Notes under the pieces: model-generated | The model's database searches: none | What the model was told of the DNA's origin: nothing | Seen by the model: the letters and a program-made list of their open reading frames with translations, nothing else | Translations under genes and position numbers: made by a program | Part shown: positions 20,861-33,500 of the stretch, one piece after another | How positions within the stretch are numbered: the first letter of the stretch is position 1 | Layout of the letters: every line of letters starts with the position of its first letter | Origin: Nelumbo lutea | Lineage: Eukaryota > Streptophyta > Magnoliopsida > Proteales > Nelumbonaceae | Reading direction: 5' to 3' | Assembly: GCA_022828595.1 (NCBI GenBank) | Contig: JAKGHH010000001.1 | Coordinates: forward strand, 137,101,017 to 137,165,016 | Length of the DNA: 64,000 nt

Positions 20861-23800
20861 CTGTTGGACCTAATGTCCCAAGGAGGCAAGGATACTCTTT
20901 TGAGTTGTAGAGTTCAACCCAAGAAAGAGTTGATAAGCATCTAATGAGGAAACGAATACAGCAGCCCAATTAAGAATCATCTCTGACGAGTCTATCAACC
21001 ATTAACGAAGATAGACTGCAACTTCCAGCTCCACCAGTGCTGAGAAATTTGTTCATCCTTTTTACTGTTAGATGTGGATGTGGCTTGTGATTGGGTTGTT
21101 GATTGGCAACAGAAACAGATGCAGAATCCCATTAGAAAGTACACAACACTAAGGCTGCTTGGCGTCCATTAGAAATTTGTTCATCCCATCGCAAAATCTT
21201 GCTCCTTGGCGTCCAAATTGAACTTCAGTCCTCTTATGTCTTCTTGATCCCAAATTCTCAATCCTCTTGGTCTTTCATTCAAGTCAAATCCCATTAGAAA
21301 GTACACAACACTAAAGCTGCTTAGAAATCCCTTAAAATGCAAAAGCTGGCTGCCTGGCTTGGTATGGGGAATCACAGTGAGAAAAAATTGACGTCTGAAA
21401 TAACAAGGTGGTGGTAACTGACTGGTAACTGTCTAACAGACCAAGTTTTCTTCCCTTTCTTCTTTCTTATAAACTTCCAGAAATTCTGGGGATGTGTAAG
21501 GACCCCAAGTATGGCTGCAGGCTTATTTCAGAGGGATTAGCTTGTTCAATATCTCATAGGCTAATATCTATTACCATGTAAAACTTTAAGGGAATAGCTT
21601 GGATCCCAAAGGAATTGATGATTAAAGTTGGTCCACACATGGTATTTTCAGTATTCCAACAGTTTTCATGGCATAAATATTAGATATTTGATGGATTAAG
21701 GGACTGCCTGCACGGTTTAATAATTTGGACATCCATTCATCCAGCTCCGATTGAAATAGCCCCATCAGAAGATGTAGTTTTTGGTAATAGAGTGTCTGAG
21801 AGACAAAATGCCATTGAAAATATCCTCTATCAATCCTGAGAACTCTTGGCAGATGCATTAACCAACAGAGCAATGCAGACATCATCTGAAAAAGAAAAAG
21901 GAATAGAGAAGATGAGAATAGAAGGGTTGTACCATGCCTAGAAGCCCTAGAAGATCTAAGAATCTTTAGATTTGGAATGCCTGAAAGATTTGAATGGACA
22001 AATTGGTCGAAATATATCTGGGTGAACATAATTGAATGGAAGTTTAAAATATGTTAAGGTTACACATCATCTGATGAAGCCATGATTATTCAACGATTGG
22101 AAAATTTAGTGTTAGATCAGGAAAAAAAGAAATGTAGCTGCCTTTGTAGACATGCTAATATAATTAATGCACGATTTGTTACAATGATGGAAAATTACTG
22201 GTTGAACTTACACTTTACAATGACCAAACAAAAAAGAAAGGAGTGATCATTCAAATACAGGATTTAATGATGTGCTTATTAGTAAGTTGGTTCACTTCGC
22301 GATCAACCTTCAGGCAGGAGCACTGGAATAACAAAATTCTTTGTTATTCAACTTCAGCATTTAACAAAATTCCTTGAAGTCAGTTGAAAACTACTAGGCA
22401 AGACAAATTAGGGCCTAACAGGCTTTAATATACTTAAATATATTATTACCAAAAACACAATGCTTCAAAATCTCTGAACACCTGAATATTGGCATCTAAA
22501 AGAGTATAGATAACATGTACACAAGGCAAATCCAATAAATAAATTAACAAATAAACTGTGTACAAGGAGTGCAGATAAGAAAATAAACTGAAACCGTGGC
22601 AATTCAAGATGCTTGGGTGCAGCAATAACCCAAGAACAGAGAAGTGCTATAAACGGGGAAGGTCTTTCTACCACAAATCCACAACAAAACAGAGGAACAT
22701 ACAAGTACCTCATTAATCAGGAACCTCAGCTACATGACTTTTAAAAAATGGAACATACTTTCCCTGCATATGCATGTGTGCTAAAATTCAAGTATTCCTA
22801 CAGAAATGGTTTTGGTCATTTCTCAGACCAAGGTAAATGTGAAATCAGAACTGGAGAACAAAAATGCCAATAGATGTCATTTTCCTTTCACTAAAAAGAA
22901 CAGAGCTAAACTTAAACCTAAAAGACCAAGGATTGTCTACAATGGTTTCCACATATCATAAACCTACTGCTACATATGAAAAACTAGTTTCTACTGCTTT
23001 AACTCACAAACACACAAAAACAAAATCCCACAATCCACAGTGATACACATGCACCCATTTATCTAGTGCATGTATTTTTGCACTTTGCATGTTCATATGG
23101 TTGCTTGGAGACAGAGAAGGGGGGGGGGGGTCTACCTTCCAAGAAAGTTACTTTCTTTTTACCGATCACGTTCCCCAAGCTCCCTTTTACTTTTTATGAA
23201 TGACAACTTGGAATCTGTTCTGAGTGACCTCTTTTCACAGGGAGATGCTGCTTCAGGTTTTAGGGTATGACACATGGATCTCACGGAATGGTCAGGTGAA
23301 ACAAATTCAAAAGGTATAGAATTAGTCATTCTACTATTTCAGCCACATGGTCAATCCAAACTACCCACCAGAAAGGGGACCATCTATATTGGCTATACGT
23401 ATTCACTCCCCCAGTCCATTCAGCTCCATGTTACACCATGTACCTTGCAGGGGTTGCTAATCACAAACTTGCCCCATGAATGAAGGATTTAGGACACTGT
23501 ATGACACTTTATGACAGCTACCCTTTCTGCCACATGGTAGATCCTTACTTTGTCCGTGAATCCCTATGATTACGTAAATACATGGGAATCAAGTGTCTTC
23601 TAACCTGTAGGGCATTAGGTACTGAATGTTGACAAAACTCATTGGCATACAATGTATACTGCCAGATCAAGACCTAAGGACCTGTAAACCAGTAATGCTT
23701 TATATTCTTCTGCAGTTCCTCAAGTTTTAAGACATTTATTATGCTTTGACACTAGACTGGCATCAGAAGAAGGTGAAAATATCAACTCAATTAAAGGGCA

Positions 23801-24440
23801 TAATGATGTGTTGCACCAATAAAACAATAGCAGTTCCATGGTTTTACAACTCCATGCCTTCCAAGTGGCAAGATAAATAAGAGAATGCTTTTGAGAGCCA
23901 ATAGATTATATTTTCCGCTTATCAGGTAATATCATGTTTGCTTAACATCTGAAATTGTTTAGTGGATCATCACATCACAGTACATATGAACCACAGATAG
24001 CATATATAAGCACCACCTCACTTAAAACCAAATAGAAGGTGTCAAATATTTTTATTATTATTAATGCCAAAGAAAATTTACAAGAGAAGTAATACACGGC
24101 CTTCAGATATGTTCAAAGGAAAAAAAAGAAAAAAAAAAGAAAAGAAAATAAAAACATCGAAGACTCTAAACAAAGTTCAGGCAAACATACTGACCCCGAC
24201 TCGATTTGTGCTCTCTACCAATGGGATTCATCTCTCAACCCAGCAATTTTACAGCATAAAGAGGAGAGCCTCACTTCAAGAAAACTGTATTTCTACTCCA
24301 CCTTGATTCCGATTCCTCTTTCACCATCTACAGCACAATTAAGGAGCAGCGGCAACAACCTATTGCTTTGTTCGGCAATGCAATTCAGTAGAAATACCCA
24401 AACCCGTATTCATGGAGGCAACCATTATTTCCCATATCGA
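20861..24440. other. 3.6-kb intergenic region without a supported gene
   Basis: I see no recognisable coding exon. A duplicated segment is visible: CCCATTAGAAAGTACACAAC occurs near 21,128 and again near 21,290 with similar following sequence. There is a G10 run near 23,119. The part nearest 24,442 is the 3' flank of the DUF7865 gene. The long minus-strand frames at 21,622-22,029 and 22,465-22,713 show no domain. Confidence 0.45.
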
Positions 24441-24441
24441 G

Positions 24442-24876
24442 TTAATCATATTTCTCTCTCCACGAGTACACGAGGAAGAAAACCCAGGAAAGTGCCAGCG
24501 CAATGTCCCCAACGACCTGCCTCGGCCAATCATGAGCGAGATCTTCGAGCTTCCTCTCAAAGTAGACTCTCCATAGAGACACGGAGACATGAAGAAGCAC
24601 GCATCCCTTGGCGAAGAAGCTCTGGAACTCTCTGTCCTTAACAAACGCGACCATGAACAGCAGAAACCCGATCACGAACAACAACAGACCAGCAAACGAA
24701 TCGGAGGTCTTGATCAGGAGCTGATCATGTGGCGTCGAACCCAAAAGCTTACTCGCAGTTTCAGTCCCGTGCCCAACAACAGAGATCTCGTCTTGATAGA
24801 ACATCATGAGAGCTCCACAAGTGAGAGCAACGATGGAATGGAGAAGACAAATCACAAAGAAACCAGATGATCCCAT
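24442..24876 (-). CDS. DUF7865-type four-pass membrane protein
   Basis: A 144-residue intronless frame from MGSSGFFVICLLHSIVALTC to the tail YSWREKYD. Four hydrophobic segments lie at about residues 5-25, 62-81, 88-105 and 118-137. The central loop SKLLGSTPHDQLLIKTSDSF and the AFVKDREFQSFFAKGC stretch are strongly conserved in this plant family, which I recall as DUF7865. The function is unknown. Length and both ends match the family as I know it, and the frame is unbroken. The start is the first ATG. A (CT)n-rich leader lies directly upstream on the minus strand, common in plant 5' untranslated regions. Confidence 0.88.
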   Translation of the reverse strand: MGSSGFFVICLLHSIVALTCGALMMFYQDEISVVGHGTETASKLLGSTPHDQLLIKTSDSFAGLLLFVIGFLLFMVAFVKDREFQSFFAKGCVLLHVSVSLWRVYFERKLEDLAHDWPRQVVGDIALALSWVFFLVYSWREKYD

Positions 24877-25867
24877 TGAGATCGATAGAGAGAAGAAATT
24901 TGGGGGAGGGGAGCGAGAGAGAGAGAGAGAGAGAGATCAAATGTCCTCCGCAGCAGGACTCAACAATGATGAATGCTTAAGGAAGCAAAAATCATGGCTG
25001 TGACATAACAAAACGAATTAAGAACCTCAAAAAGCAAAAAGGAAAACCCTAATCTCAAGTCATTGAAGGATCTTAGAAACGGAAAAGGGGGGAAATGGAT
25101 TGGATTGATTCGAAAAACACAATAATCAAACCCTAACCCTAACGCGGCATTTTACGGGAGAACAACCAACAAAAAAACGAGAGAAACATCAATCAACTAC
25201 TCTTCCCATTTCTCTCTGTGAGTCTGGCTAAGAACGCTGGCAATTTTGGCGCCTATTCGAGAGAGAGAGAGAGAGAGGGAGAGGTGCACTCTGTTCGTGT
25301 CTGTGTCGCTCGGTCGCTGCCCATTTTTACCGTTTATGGTATTATTTTTATTATATTATATTTTATATTTTATATCTATCTATAAGACTAAAGTACCCTT
25401 ATTTTATGCTTCTAAGGCTCTAAATTATCCATTTATGGCTTTTATAAAGAAAATAAAATTTAATAAATTTCAAGAAAAAAAAAACTTGAAAATCTCAGAT
25501 TGGCCCATATTGAGGCAATTGATCTGCAGGCCCATGTTTTCGTTGTCAGTACGTCTTCTTTCTAACATTTCTGGGCCCAGCCCATATACTACATTACCAT
25601 TTAGCACCGGAAGGATTCCGTGGCCGAAACGGATCGTGTAGAAGGGAGCTTCTGACACCTCTGCTCTAAGAATTTGAAGGTTGGATTCTGTGTTATGTTT
25701 ACCGTTGGTTTTGGTTTGGACACGAAGTACCCAAAAAGCAACGGGAGGTGGCACTGTTGTTTGTATGTTGCACCCGTGGGCAGTCTGAAATTGTACGCTG
25801 ATGTGACCACAAGCTGGCGGAGGTGGGCCTGATGCTGTTTGTAGTTGTACGAAATGGTATCAAAGGC
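24877..25867. promoter_or_regulatory. leader and promoter of the DUF7865 gene, then spacer
   Basis: Two (GA)n runs on the plus strand, near 24,916-24,937 and 25,258-25,280, read as (CT)n in the gene's sense and look like pyrimidine-rich leader sequence. An ACCCTAACCCTAAC telomere-like box lies near 25,132-25,143, a known promoter element type in plants. From 25,330 onward the sequence is AT-rich and then unremarkable. Confidence 0.4.
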
Positions 25868-26412
25868 TAAGGCTGTTCATGAAATCGATCAAACCGACCA
25901 ATTCGGTCCAACTCGGTCCGAATGGTCCGGTTTTCAACTATTTTTGGTCGGTTCGTGCATCATGCTAACCTGAAGGGTCGGTTTCCGTTTCATCGCATGT
26001 AAACCGGTAAAAACAAACCTTATATTTAATTTAAAATTTTTTCATATAAGAAAAGCACGATATCACTTTCTATAATCGAAGACAGCAAATGGTTTTCATA
26101 ATACCGTTTAATATTTGATTTTTACCTATAAAATCTTACTTACTCCACATTGAACCATTCAATGTATGATTTTTATCTTTTGAAAACATAGTGAAAATCG
26201 CTTTTGGGCTGTCTTTTAAGCCAACCGACCTCTACATTGAACCATTCAATGTATGATTTTTATCTTTTGAAAACATAGTGAAAATCGCTTTTGGGCTGTC
26301 TTTCGAGCCAACCGAAATTGGTCGGTTTTGGGTGGCCAATTCCTCAACCCAAATCGATTCAATTGGCCAAATAACATGAAACTGAACCAATTCAACCCAT
26401 GAAAACTCCTAA
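25868..26412. mobile_element. hAT-like MITE with an internal 87-bp tandem duplication
   Basis: The ends TAAGGCTGTTCATG and CATGAAAACTCCTAA are approximate inverted complements. The arms carry ACCGACCAATTCGG-type words. Inside, a segment starting ACATTGAACCATTCAATG at 26,147 is repeated almost exactly at 26,234, so the period is 87 bp. Confidence 0.55.
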
Positions 26413-26933
26413 ATCGAACCTTTACTCTTATCTTTTCTTTCAAAACCGAACACAGCCTTAGGGAATCCTGCCAATAGAACGCAATTCTGAAGCAAAACCA
26501 TGACATAAATGTAAATAGGCCCACCAGCCATACTGTTGGTTGGAACGGTTGAAATGGTCCATCAATTCACTTTCTCTGAGTGAACTGAAATGAAGTCTTC
26601 AACAATATAATTGGCTAGTTGATTAACATGAAAGAGAGAGAGAGAGAGAGAGAAGAGAGAGTTAGCTCGCTCAATTGAATGGCAGTTATTGTGAATAAAA
26701 CAATTGGCCAGAACTCAAAGTTGCATAGTCAAGAGGAAGGGTCCACCTCTCCACTCTGAGTACTGTGAGAGGTACCCACAGAAACAGAAACATGTACATG
26801 TTCACGTGGGCGTTCGACCACAGTTATTGACCTGTAACTCACACTAGTTCATCAATATGCTCCATGACAATGAAACTTCCCAAGTTTTTTTCCTCCCCCA
26901 CTGTACGATCTTAAAATTATCAGTCTATTCCAC
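26413..26933. other. intergenic with a MITE end and a (GA)n microsatellite
   Basis: At 26,440-26,460 there is CAAAACCGAACACAGCCTTA, the right end of a Harbinger-type MITE whose left end is not evident. A GA-rich microsatellite lies at about 26,632-26,660. No gene is seen. Confidence 0.5.
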
Positions 26934-27064
26934 GAGACCGGATCTGCTCCTCACACGCACATTGTATCAGCATTGGGAACAATTCCCGTACTTATAAGTT
27001 ATTATTCACAGGAAATGTTCCCAATGCACGGTGGATGTGCATGTGAGAAGCAGATCCCGTTCCT
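26934..27064. repeat. 131-bp foldback element
   Basis: Arms of about 53 bp pair with each other: GGATCTGCTCCTCACACGCA and ATTGGGAACAATTCC on the left, GGAAATGTTCCCAAT and TGAGAAGCAGATCCCG on the right. The loop is about 24 bp. Related arms occur at 57,350-57,690. Confidence 0.75.
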
Positions 27065-27580
27065 CCTATTACACAACACTGCGCAGCTCACACTAGAAAA
27101 TACATCAATTAAGAAATAAAGATAAAAAAGACAAGCAATAAGAGTACATAGATCTTGAAGGTTGAGAATGATGATAATTCCATTAACCCTCATAGAACTA
27201 CAATAGTGAGTATGAAATACAGTAACAGGAACAGCGACCGCCTCTTATTCTGTTTTCCAACAACAGAACTTCAGAAATACACAACATAGACTACCAGCTG
27301 ATGCTTTCATCTCATTGTTCTCTGGAAACCAAAATTGTATGGGACAATATGACCTGCTAGACAAGGGGAAATAACGGATCGTGATATTTATTGCAATTGA
27401 GATATATATGTATATATATACAATAAAAGAAAGAATAGATATCGACAATTCCGGACAAAAATTATCGGTATTGCTTTCTTTCAGAACAGGCCTACTACAC
27501 TCATTCCCTGAATCCTCCTATTCCCTAATGAATAATTGAGAAACAAGGAAATGAAAAAAATATATATATTGACTACAAAA
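27065..27580. other. 3' flank of the MUCI70-like gene
   Basis: AT-rich sequence with TATATA runs near 27,403-27,420 and 27,560. Presumably the 3' untranslated region of the minus-strand gene lies nearest 27,581. No other gene is supported. Confidence 0.45.
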
Positions 27581-30500
27581 TTAAATCATATTGTTATCCC
27601 TAGTAACTGTGATGGTTTTGGAACGGTGACGTCTTGAACCAGATCTTCTTTCTTTCCCACGTTTTGTGGGGATCTTCCTGACTGGAGTTGTTACAGACCT
27701 ATCAGTTACAATCTCAGGTAATGGTTTTGCAGGGGCTTCATTAATGACTGCGGCTGGAGGTGCCATATGCTCTAATAAATCTCTATGGTATGCCTGCAGG
27801 TTGCAAGTACAGAAAGAAAACTTCATCAATGGGTTAAAGTTTGCTACACTTGTTTATCTAAAACTGACAGAAAAATCACTGGAGGCAACTAAGGTAGAAT
27901 TTGACACTGTGTTTAGAAGAGCAGCCACAAAATATTTCATTTACAAGAAACAATAAAATAAAGAGGTGGTAGAAGATAACATCTCCACAACATTGGTTAC
28001 AACTAGGCAACCCATGTAGAAACAGCTATTTGGCTTGCATGTGCACACTCGGACAATATCTGTTTGCATGAGAGAGACAGATAGTAAAAATGTAGTAGAT
28101 GAGTATGTCCTAAGTGTGAAAGGGAAAATTTTCAAGTTTTGCACAAAGTTAATTATCGTCTCCCTGGCTTATGACACAGAAAACCAAGCAAAACATCACC
28201 TATCCCAGACCCAATTAGATGGTATTAGGCACATTACACTCAGGTTGGGAAGGTCAGGTTACCTGCAACTTAAATTAGGTTAGGTTACAGGCAGACTGTT
28301 TTAAGTATTTCGGATTTAGAGTTTAAGATTACAAGAATCAGCTTGAAGCCAAGATGCATGCAAGTGTCATCCTCAACAATTATCATCTATAATACCCAGA
28401 TATGGATATGGACATGGACAGGAATATGGGAAATGGGAATATGACCCTCTATTTCCTAAAATCTTGGACAGTGCTAAAGCTTAAAGGTATATGTAAAATG
28501 CTTATATCATGCATTTATATCTAATTTTTTGAAGCTAAATGGCACTTTCAAAACTTATTTCTTACCAAATTTAATTAAATTTCTAACATGTGCAGATTGT
28601 TTCTTAGTTAAAATTTGTTAAAATATACCATTTTGTATATTTTAAAATTGTTAATGCATAAAGTATATCTAGAAGTATCTGTGCAATATTTGGTATCATA
28701 TCCAACACTGGTACACTAGACATGTAAAGGTATCTGGGTATTTTAGATTACCATATACCCAAAATTTTCAGAAGCAGACATTAAACAAAGATGCTTGAGA
28801 ATTCCAAAGTCTTGTTTCCTCATAAATAAAGTTTTCTTGGACTACCTCTTTTGATGTGGATTTGTGAATCCAGCAATGCTGCTATAGTCATGATAAAAAA
28901 ATAATTACCTGAACCACAAAGTTGCGCCTTTCACAATCTAAAAACATGTTGATACTCCAATTGACTTTTGACATTATCTTGTCCCTTACGGTGGAAAAGC
29001 TAAGTTGGTCCCTTGATGTAAAACGGTCTACTTCATTGAACCAGAGGCAGGTAAAGAGGTTGGTAATAGGAATGTGCTCCCTTATGATTACACATCCTTC
29101 AGGAACATCTGTCAAAACCCATGCATAAAGGACAAAACTCAAATTGAGATAAAGAAACTAGGGAGGATCCAAACAACAGAAAAAACATGACATGCAACTC
29201 ACCACTGGTGATCGGAAGCTTAGCTTGAGAATATGGGGTTAAACCTTCCTTCTTATAAAATTCAATCTGGTAATCAATAGAAGCATTGTCATATTTCCCA
29301 GCAGCTTTATTAGCTTCAGCTTCCTGAAAGACATCAAAGCGTCTGTAGTGCCTAGAGATGGCAAAACTAGCATTCTTCCGCCACAAAAATCTGAAAATTT
29401 TGAGAGAAAAGTTGATAAGCCAGTTCCAGAACAAATATCTGAAAAAAAAAAATAGTGAAGTTCATTGGAATGTCTCCTATCCATGCAGAGAGCTGCATCC
29501 ACATCCAAAATGATGAAGCATACCAGATTACCAGAGCAAAACCCAAAATCTGAAGACCCTATATTTTTGCACAAAGAGGCCATTGCTTTGTGTCATGATA
29601 AAATCTCAGGCTGACAAGCATGAGAATGCAGGTTTGAGTTTGACAGCAGCTATTTCATGTAAAATGTGCCAAAATATTAGGTCCATGTCCAGTCCACCGC
29701 TCCCAAGATCCAGATAGCTCGGATCAACATTAGGTAATATTAATGACCCTATACATGGATTTTGGAAATCCTAGGTCCAACTTTTTGTTTAAATCAGTTA
29801 TTTGGTTCAAACCAGAGAGGAGATAGTAGAAGCACGAGTACAGAGGAGAATAATAACATGGAAATGCTGAAAATTGATTCAGATTGTTGTGTCATCCAGA
29901 GCATGAAAGATGTAGACTGATTAGACCATCTCATGAATTAGCTATTGAAATGGAAAAGGTAAGCAAATAAAGGAGGGCTTCCCTTGTAAAAAACAAAAAA
30001 TCATTATTTTAACTAATCATACAATCATAGGTTGTTGCTTACAAACACATGAAGATGCTTTTAATGCTAGCCACATGGTCGACATGGTTAAGCCAGAAAA
30101 CAAAGAGGTAACATTTCTTTTCCTGTTTTTGCCTAGCCCTTAACTAGTATAGAAGTTGTGCTGCAAATTTTCTTTCTTCTCTTATTTATTTATTTATTCT
30201 TTGGAGTTTTTTTTTTTTTTTTTTTTTTTTGGGGGGGGCGGGGAGTCACTAGCCCCTTTATAGAGGAAGAGTCACTCACCCCTTTATAGAGGAAGATCTA
30301 TCTTATCAAAAATATGCTTCATAAAAAATCTACTCTCAGGGCAACATAACCTAGTAAGTAACTCTGGACAATATCTAGAGGTCTTGCAGAAAGAAACAAA
30401 TGAATAATAAGTATTCACATCCAAAAAAATCTTTTAATGAAAATTTTCCCTTCACTATAAAAAAATCACACCCATGAAATGCACGACATTGATGTGGTAA

Positions 30501-33500
30501 GGATATGGACAGCAGCATTTTGGTGATAAAGATTCAAAAAGTGCAACTGCTGTGAGGCAATGGGTGGAATTGTGCCTAAAAATGATGTTCCTGGATCAGG
30601 TTTACACTGGATATTGCCAATAAGCTATGGTAACTGGTCAACCAGGACTAAACTAAAAGCCCAAATTCAGCAATTTCCAGATGGTGATAATTGTCAGGTG
30701 AAATTGAACTAAAGTTTTCTAAAAATAATTGAACTAAAGCCATGAGATTGATGGCATGACAAACAGAGCAATGCCATTGATACCCTTCTAGATAAAGATC
30801 CATAAAAAGATCAACCTTTTCTTTGGAAACTTAGATCTGCCAATAGTATGGCTGATGCTTTGGCCAAAGAACAAGTAAATAGACATGAACTGTTATGATG
30901 GGTAGTTCCATTAGGGAACTAAATGTAAAACTATATTTAACTTAAGGGGTAGGTAGTTAGAGCTTCCCTACAAAAAGGGGTGCCAGGAATATTATTTGAA
31001 AATCGTTCTTTTTAACATATAAAAAAAATTCCTGATTGTTGTCAACCAAAAATAATAAAATAAAATGACCAAAAGTTAATTTCTCTCATCATTAACCAGC
31101 ATTTTCCATAATCTGCAGTGAAAACAGGAATTAAGGGAAATATAATATGGTAGAAGCTTCAGATAGATTTCGTTAACTACACCTTAATGAACATATAAAT
31201 AACAAATTCATAGAAAATCTGCAGAACAAAAACTATATAGAATATACCTCTCAAGAATTTGATATGGATCCACCACAAGCTCAAGCTTCCCATCAATCCA
31301 TATAGAAAACTGAGAATTAGGGAAAATCCTATGCAATAGAAGCTTAGGAACCTGTTACAGGCATAATACGAGTCAACATAAGATTCTAGTACATTTTTCT
31401 GATGGGTAAGAATCTAGAACAAATTAGGAAGCTTTTGACAACAAATATCAAAAGCCCCAGATGCATCCAAACTGTGCCAATTGTTCCATCATCAAAAACC
31501 TGGCAAGTACCAACAGGAATCATCTTTCTCTTTTCACCATGAAACAACTTGATGAACTGGAAAATTAAACATAAAAAATAGAATAGTTGCAATAGATACC
31601 AATAACAAAAAACAAGGAGAAAGTTAAAAGAAGTATGCCCTAAATAGCATGGAATGGATGAGCAGGATTTGAAATATTTTACCCTAAAAAAATCTGAATA
31701 AGAACTATGTGCTCAACCTTTGCTTTTTTATTGATAAAAATTAATTTAAAAATAAGAGGAGAAAATGCAAAATGGGAAATTTGATGCTCTGTGAAAGAAA
31801 AAAAGGGCAGAAAGAAAGTTAACAATTTAGCTAGGCACATCCCATTTTTAATAAACAGGACATATCACCCTCTGAAGTGACAAGAAAGTAGTGGTACCCT
31901 CTTAAATTCTTAATTTTAACAAAACCAAAAGCTGATAGTAGGTCTGTAAATGGATTGGATTCAGCAAAATCTGAACCCGATCCAATTATTGAAAACTTGC
32001 ATCTGAATCCAGTCCAAAATCTGATTGGATTTGAAGACCTTGAATTCGAATTCAAATCCTAATGGACTTGGATCGGATTCAGATTTAATCCAACTCCACT
32101 TTTATATATAATAAATTAATGAAAATATAACATACTGAATTTATTATATAAATAAATTCATATGTAATAGGATATATAAAAATGTTTTTTTTTGTAATTT
32201 TAAATATAATTGTATAAATTTTATATTAAAATCAATAAATATTATAATATAATCGGATTCAGATTTTAATCAGATCAGATGGAGACAAATCGGAAACTGA
32301 TCCGGTTGTTAATCAAATGCAGCTTGAAAAATCCAAATCCAATCCAATTGGGCCGCGGAGTTTCAGGTATCACTGACAGGCGTAGCTGATGGTATGTCCT
32401 AAATAGTATGGAATGGCTTAGAAGGATTTTAAATAGTTGGCCCTAAATGATCTGAATAAGAATTATGTGCTCAACTTTTTCTTTTTTATTGATAAAAAGT
32501 TGATTTCAAAATAAGCGGAGAAAATGCAAAATGGGAACATTGATGCTTTGTGAGAGGAAAAAATGAACATAAGAAGGTTGATGATTTAGACACATCTCTT
32601 TTTTTTTTTTTGATGAATGAGGCACATCTCATTTTTGACAAACAGAGCATTTCCCCTTGTGAAATGACAAGTACCCTCTAAATTTTGATGGAAGTTCCAC
32701 AGGTAAACCAGGAGTAGCTGGAATCGGAGAGAACAGGGGAAAGGATGGCAATATTTTTTGTCCATTGACCAGGGTTCAAATCTTGGAAACAGCATCTCTG
32801 TGTATAAGGTTATGTGTGTATATTCCTCCCTAGACCCTGCATTGGCGAGAGCCTCGTGCACTGGACTGCTCTTTTTTGTCATTATCATCATCTAAGCCTC
32901 ATCCTTACTGTTTTCTGTTATCATGCCACCCACATTATTCATGTTGATAGCTACAAATAAATAGTTATAGTATTCTACGCATGCCCTTTCATACATAGGC
33001 AGACTAATTTCTAAAGAGTTGAATAACTGCACCCAAAGGGGCTCTGAGAGACAAAATTTCAAGAGTCCAAGAGAACCAATCATGGCTCAAATACTTACTT
33101 TTCCATTGCGTCTTGCATCAGCATAAGGAAGGTTATGGACAACAACAATTCTCCATAATCCAACCTTAGTGCTGCCGTCCAGAACACTAGAGTTTCTCAT
33201 ATATGTTTCTGTCTCTTCATCAACAAACATGAAAAAGCAAACATTTTTCTTTGCAGCTTCACTGATATTCTTTGGCTGTTGTATAATATCATAGTTTCCT
33301 GCTCAAGAAACACCAATGAGAAAAAGCAAGACGGTAGCTTGAACCCAACAAAGAAATCAAATAAAAAATACTTTGGAAATACCAAAAATAGCTGATGCAA
33401 CAACAATTCCTTGACACTGCTCCATCTCAAGAAGGTCAGTGTCATCAATGTCAAATCCAGTTTGGTGGCCAGGTTTCCTTCCTCTAACAAATCTGATAAG

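Noticed and set aside
24589..25003. Plus-strand frames over the DUF7865 gene and its leader
   Set aside because: They are antisense shadows; the RERERE-type run comes from the (GA)n repeat.
31386..31592. Minus-strand frame with PVGTCQVFDDGTIGTVWM as a possible extra MUCI70 exon
   Set aside because: The flanking exons join in phase without it, and it has no counterpart in the family.
32771..32780. tRNA gene suggested by a B box
   Set aside because: No cloverleaf can be drawn and the tail is that of a SINE.
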